This document shows, piece by piece, positions 61,936 through 64,000 of a stretch of DNA of 64,000 nt. Under the pieces are notes generated by a model. The model made no database searches and was not told the origin of the DNA. It saw only the letters and a list, made by a program, of their open reading frames with translations. Made by a program: the position numbers and the translations under genes. Source of the DNA: Apostichopus japonicus (Eukaryota > Echinodermata > Holothuroidea > Aspidochirotida > Stichopodidae); NCBI RefSeq assembly GCF_037975245.1, contig NC_092562.1, positions 15,270,521 through 15,334,520 of the forward strand, written 5' to 3'. Position 1 is the first letter of the stretch; each line of letters starts with the position of its first letter.

Positions 61936-64000
61936 TAAGGCTTTGGTTGTCCGGTATGAAGTACGCCCTCATCAGGGTCCCCTACCCGTTGGGGTCTGTT
62001 AAGCACACACAGGATAGACGGCATAGATCAAGTGGCGCCCTAAGATTCTTTGGACGTTCCTATCTCTCAAAAGCACACCAAAAATACAGCACAATTTAAA
62101 ATTTCGTATTGCCACCTGTTGGCATGGAAGCTAGTGACCCTCCCCCCCCCCACCCCCTCCCTTGCACAATCCACATTTTTGGCCAAGGTGATAGACCTGT
62201 GGAGAACTTCAGATACATCTAGTGATTACAAAGTATAAGAATCGCAAACCCACTTGAACCTTGCATAGAACAACACTTGAAGGAAAGATATGGGTTGTTC
62301 ATTCCCAATCTGACATTTCTTTGAAGCGTGGCCAGGACGCTATTCTAAGAGTTATGTACCGAATAGCGATTGTTTAGACTTTATTTGGTAGTTCATGTAT
62401 AATAACTCAACACAAATGATAAGCCTCTGAGTAAGGCGATACATGGGTTTCCTCAAAAGTGTTAGGACACTTAAAGTACAAAGCTGTTTGAACCCCTGTA
62501 CCATATCCCCATTCTTCGACTCCTATACCTTCTCTGTTCATCATAGACAATATATTTGACTCTCATAAGCTGATAAGTGGACACCAGTATTTACCCTCTG
62601 TTATGCTAAATAGCCTAGAAATTCAGTTGATAGTACAAACGAGCGGAATGGGATGGGGGGGGGGCTGAGGGGGATGGGGAGCGGAGGGCTGGTCTAGGTG
62701 GAGTCTATATCTGGACGATTGACTAGAATAATAACTTGACTGCATTACAACAACAAAAAATAATGATTTTAATATTTTCTAAATTACATTTTGTATTTTT
62801 AAATCACTTATATTTCTCGAGAAATGATCTCATAAATAGGCAAGTGGACCAAATGGCCTGGCATCCGTACCATTAGATCAACGCTTGAAATAGGCCCTAT
62901 ATGCAATTAAATTGACAATTTTGTGATTAAGTTATTAGAATTTAGTTTGTGCTGTGACATATTGGCATTACTCTACCTAATGTCAACCCCTATACACTCT
63001 TTGACAATGGAGTGGAGAAGAGGTGTAGGCGTGGTAATAGTGGTGATCGTGGGGAATGAGTTTCTGGTGAACTGGTGCAGGTGTGGTAACATGATAGTGT
63101 TATATGGTGCATCCCTATATAGGTCGCACTGTCAAATAACAATTAAACATTCCTAGCGTATTCGAACAGTCTATACATGCAAAGGTGTATAGACATATAT
63201 CAAATCACGTCACTATCGAGAATAAAGTGAATACGCATTTTAGTGTAGCCAGACAAGACATAAAGAATGAACACAACTTACCAAGTCTATAGTCCAATAA
63301 CGAGCCTCGACGGATGAATGTCTATTTGATGCGTTCCTACTGAGCTAAGTAATCACAAACACTGCACACCTGGACATAACTCTTGTAATTACATCTGTAC
63401 GTAGTACGCCTAGTTATCAGCTGCATGCGCGTGTATTATGAATTATACATGCCCAAACCTATCCGGAAAGTATAGAAAAAGTGCAAAGACTCGTATCTCG
63501 ATATTGGCAAAAAATGAGTATATTAGGTCGGACACTTCTGTTAAGGAAGAAAAGGGGATCACAGCTAATAAAATATCCGGCAAAAACGAAAGACCCAGCG
63601 TTTATATTTGAAGTGTGTAAATAAACAAGGTGAACACACTCTTGTGTAAATACGATGAGATATTAATATCTACAACATAGTACTTTGTGTGGGATATTAA
63701 ACCACTTGTATAACAGTATCGTCATATGCAGACATTATCTATACCAGACAGTTATACGAATGGACTTTGTAAAATGAAATACATACTCTCTGACTATAGA
63801 CTGTTGAATATACATGCTAATACAAGGTAATGTGCTTATTGACATATTCAAAGTATTAATATTCGATGGGTTTAAGATATCGCTCAATTGCTCAATATTT
63901 TACATCGTTTTACCAAAATATATTCCAACTTAGAGGAGGAGGAGAGAGGCGAAAGAAATGTTCTCTAACAAACTTGACCTTTGACCTCTCTTGATTACGT
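61936..64000. other. No gene recognised
   Basis: C tract at 62141-62158, G tracts at 62655-62675, otherwise AT-rich with no coding motif. Confidence 0.5.

Overview
This is eukaryotic, animal-type DNA: AT-rich, intron-containing and crowded with microsatellites and transposon relics. Spliceosomal GT-AG introns, a U2 snRNA-derived sequence, tRNA-derived SINEs, hAT, DIRS and LINE relics and long (TA)n tracts all point to a marine invertebrate. An echinoderm, possibly a sea cucumber, is my best guess. That guess rests on general repeat character and the deuterostome-like gene, not on any search.

Only one protein-coding gene can be reconstructed with confidence. On the minus strand, nine exons between 31239 and 19469 splice with consistent phases into a 499-residue protein. 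It is a transmembrane prolyl 4-hydroxylase (P4HTM): an N-terminal membrane segment, two canonical EF-hand loops and a 2-oxoglutarate/Fe(II) dioxygenase domain with the HxD...H iron triad and the 2OG lysine. Human P4HTM, at about 502 residues, is nearly the same length. Introns carry MITEs, TA microsatellites and pyrimidine-rich repeats.

Region by region. 1-1700: decayed DIRS-type retroelement (tyrosine recombinase and RNase H) on the minus strand. 1760-2345: two tRNA-derived SINEs. 3560-8570: two related GC-rich repeat units whose 3' ends match the DIRS 3' end. 8571-12632: a pair of about 215-bp inverted repeats enclosing a LINE 3' end. 12768-15134: two copies of one hAT MITE, the second sitting inside a U2-headed retrocopy. 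15697-16761: an inverted-repeat (foldback) element. 19469-31239: P4HTM. 31240-36470: mostly nothing recognisable, with TA tracts. 36495-36992: a nested palindrome made of four alternating copies of a hammerhead-ribozyme unit. 39740-42300: SINE copies ending in TA microsatellites. 46795-51060: a composite of TA tract, hAT element, TA tract, 3.1-kb terminal-inverted-repeat element with a broken ORF, and TA tract. 51060-64000: sparse, with one MITE at 56137, SINE fragments at 60681 and 61850, and simple repeats.

The parts most worth follow-up are the hammerhead palindrome array, the U2-headed chimeric retrocopy with flanking duplications, and the unnamed ORF inside the 47919-51024 element. The genes do not form a pathway; apart from P4HTM the window is a record of transposition.
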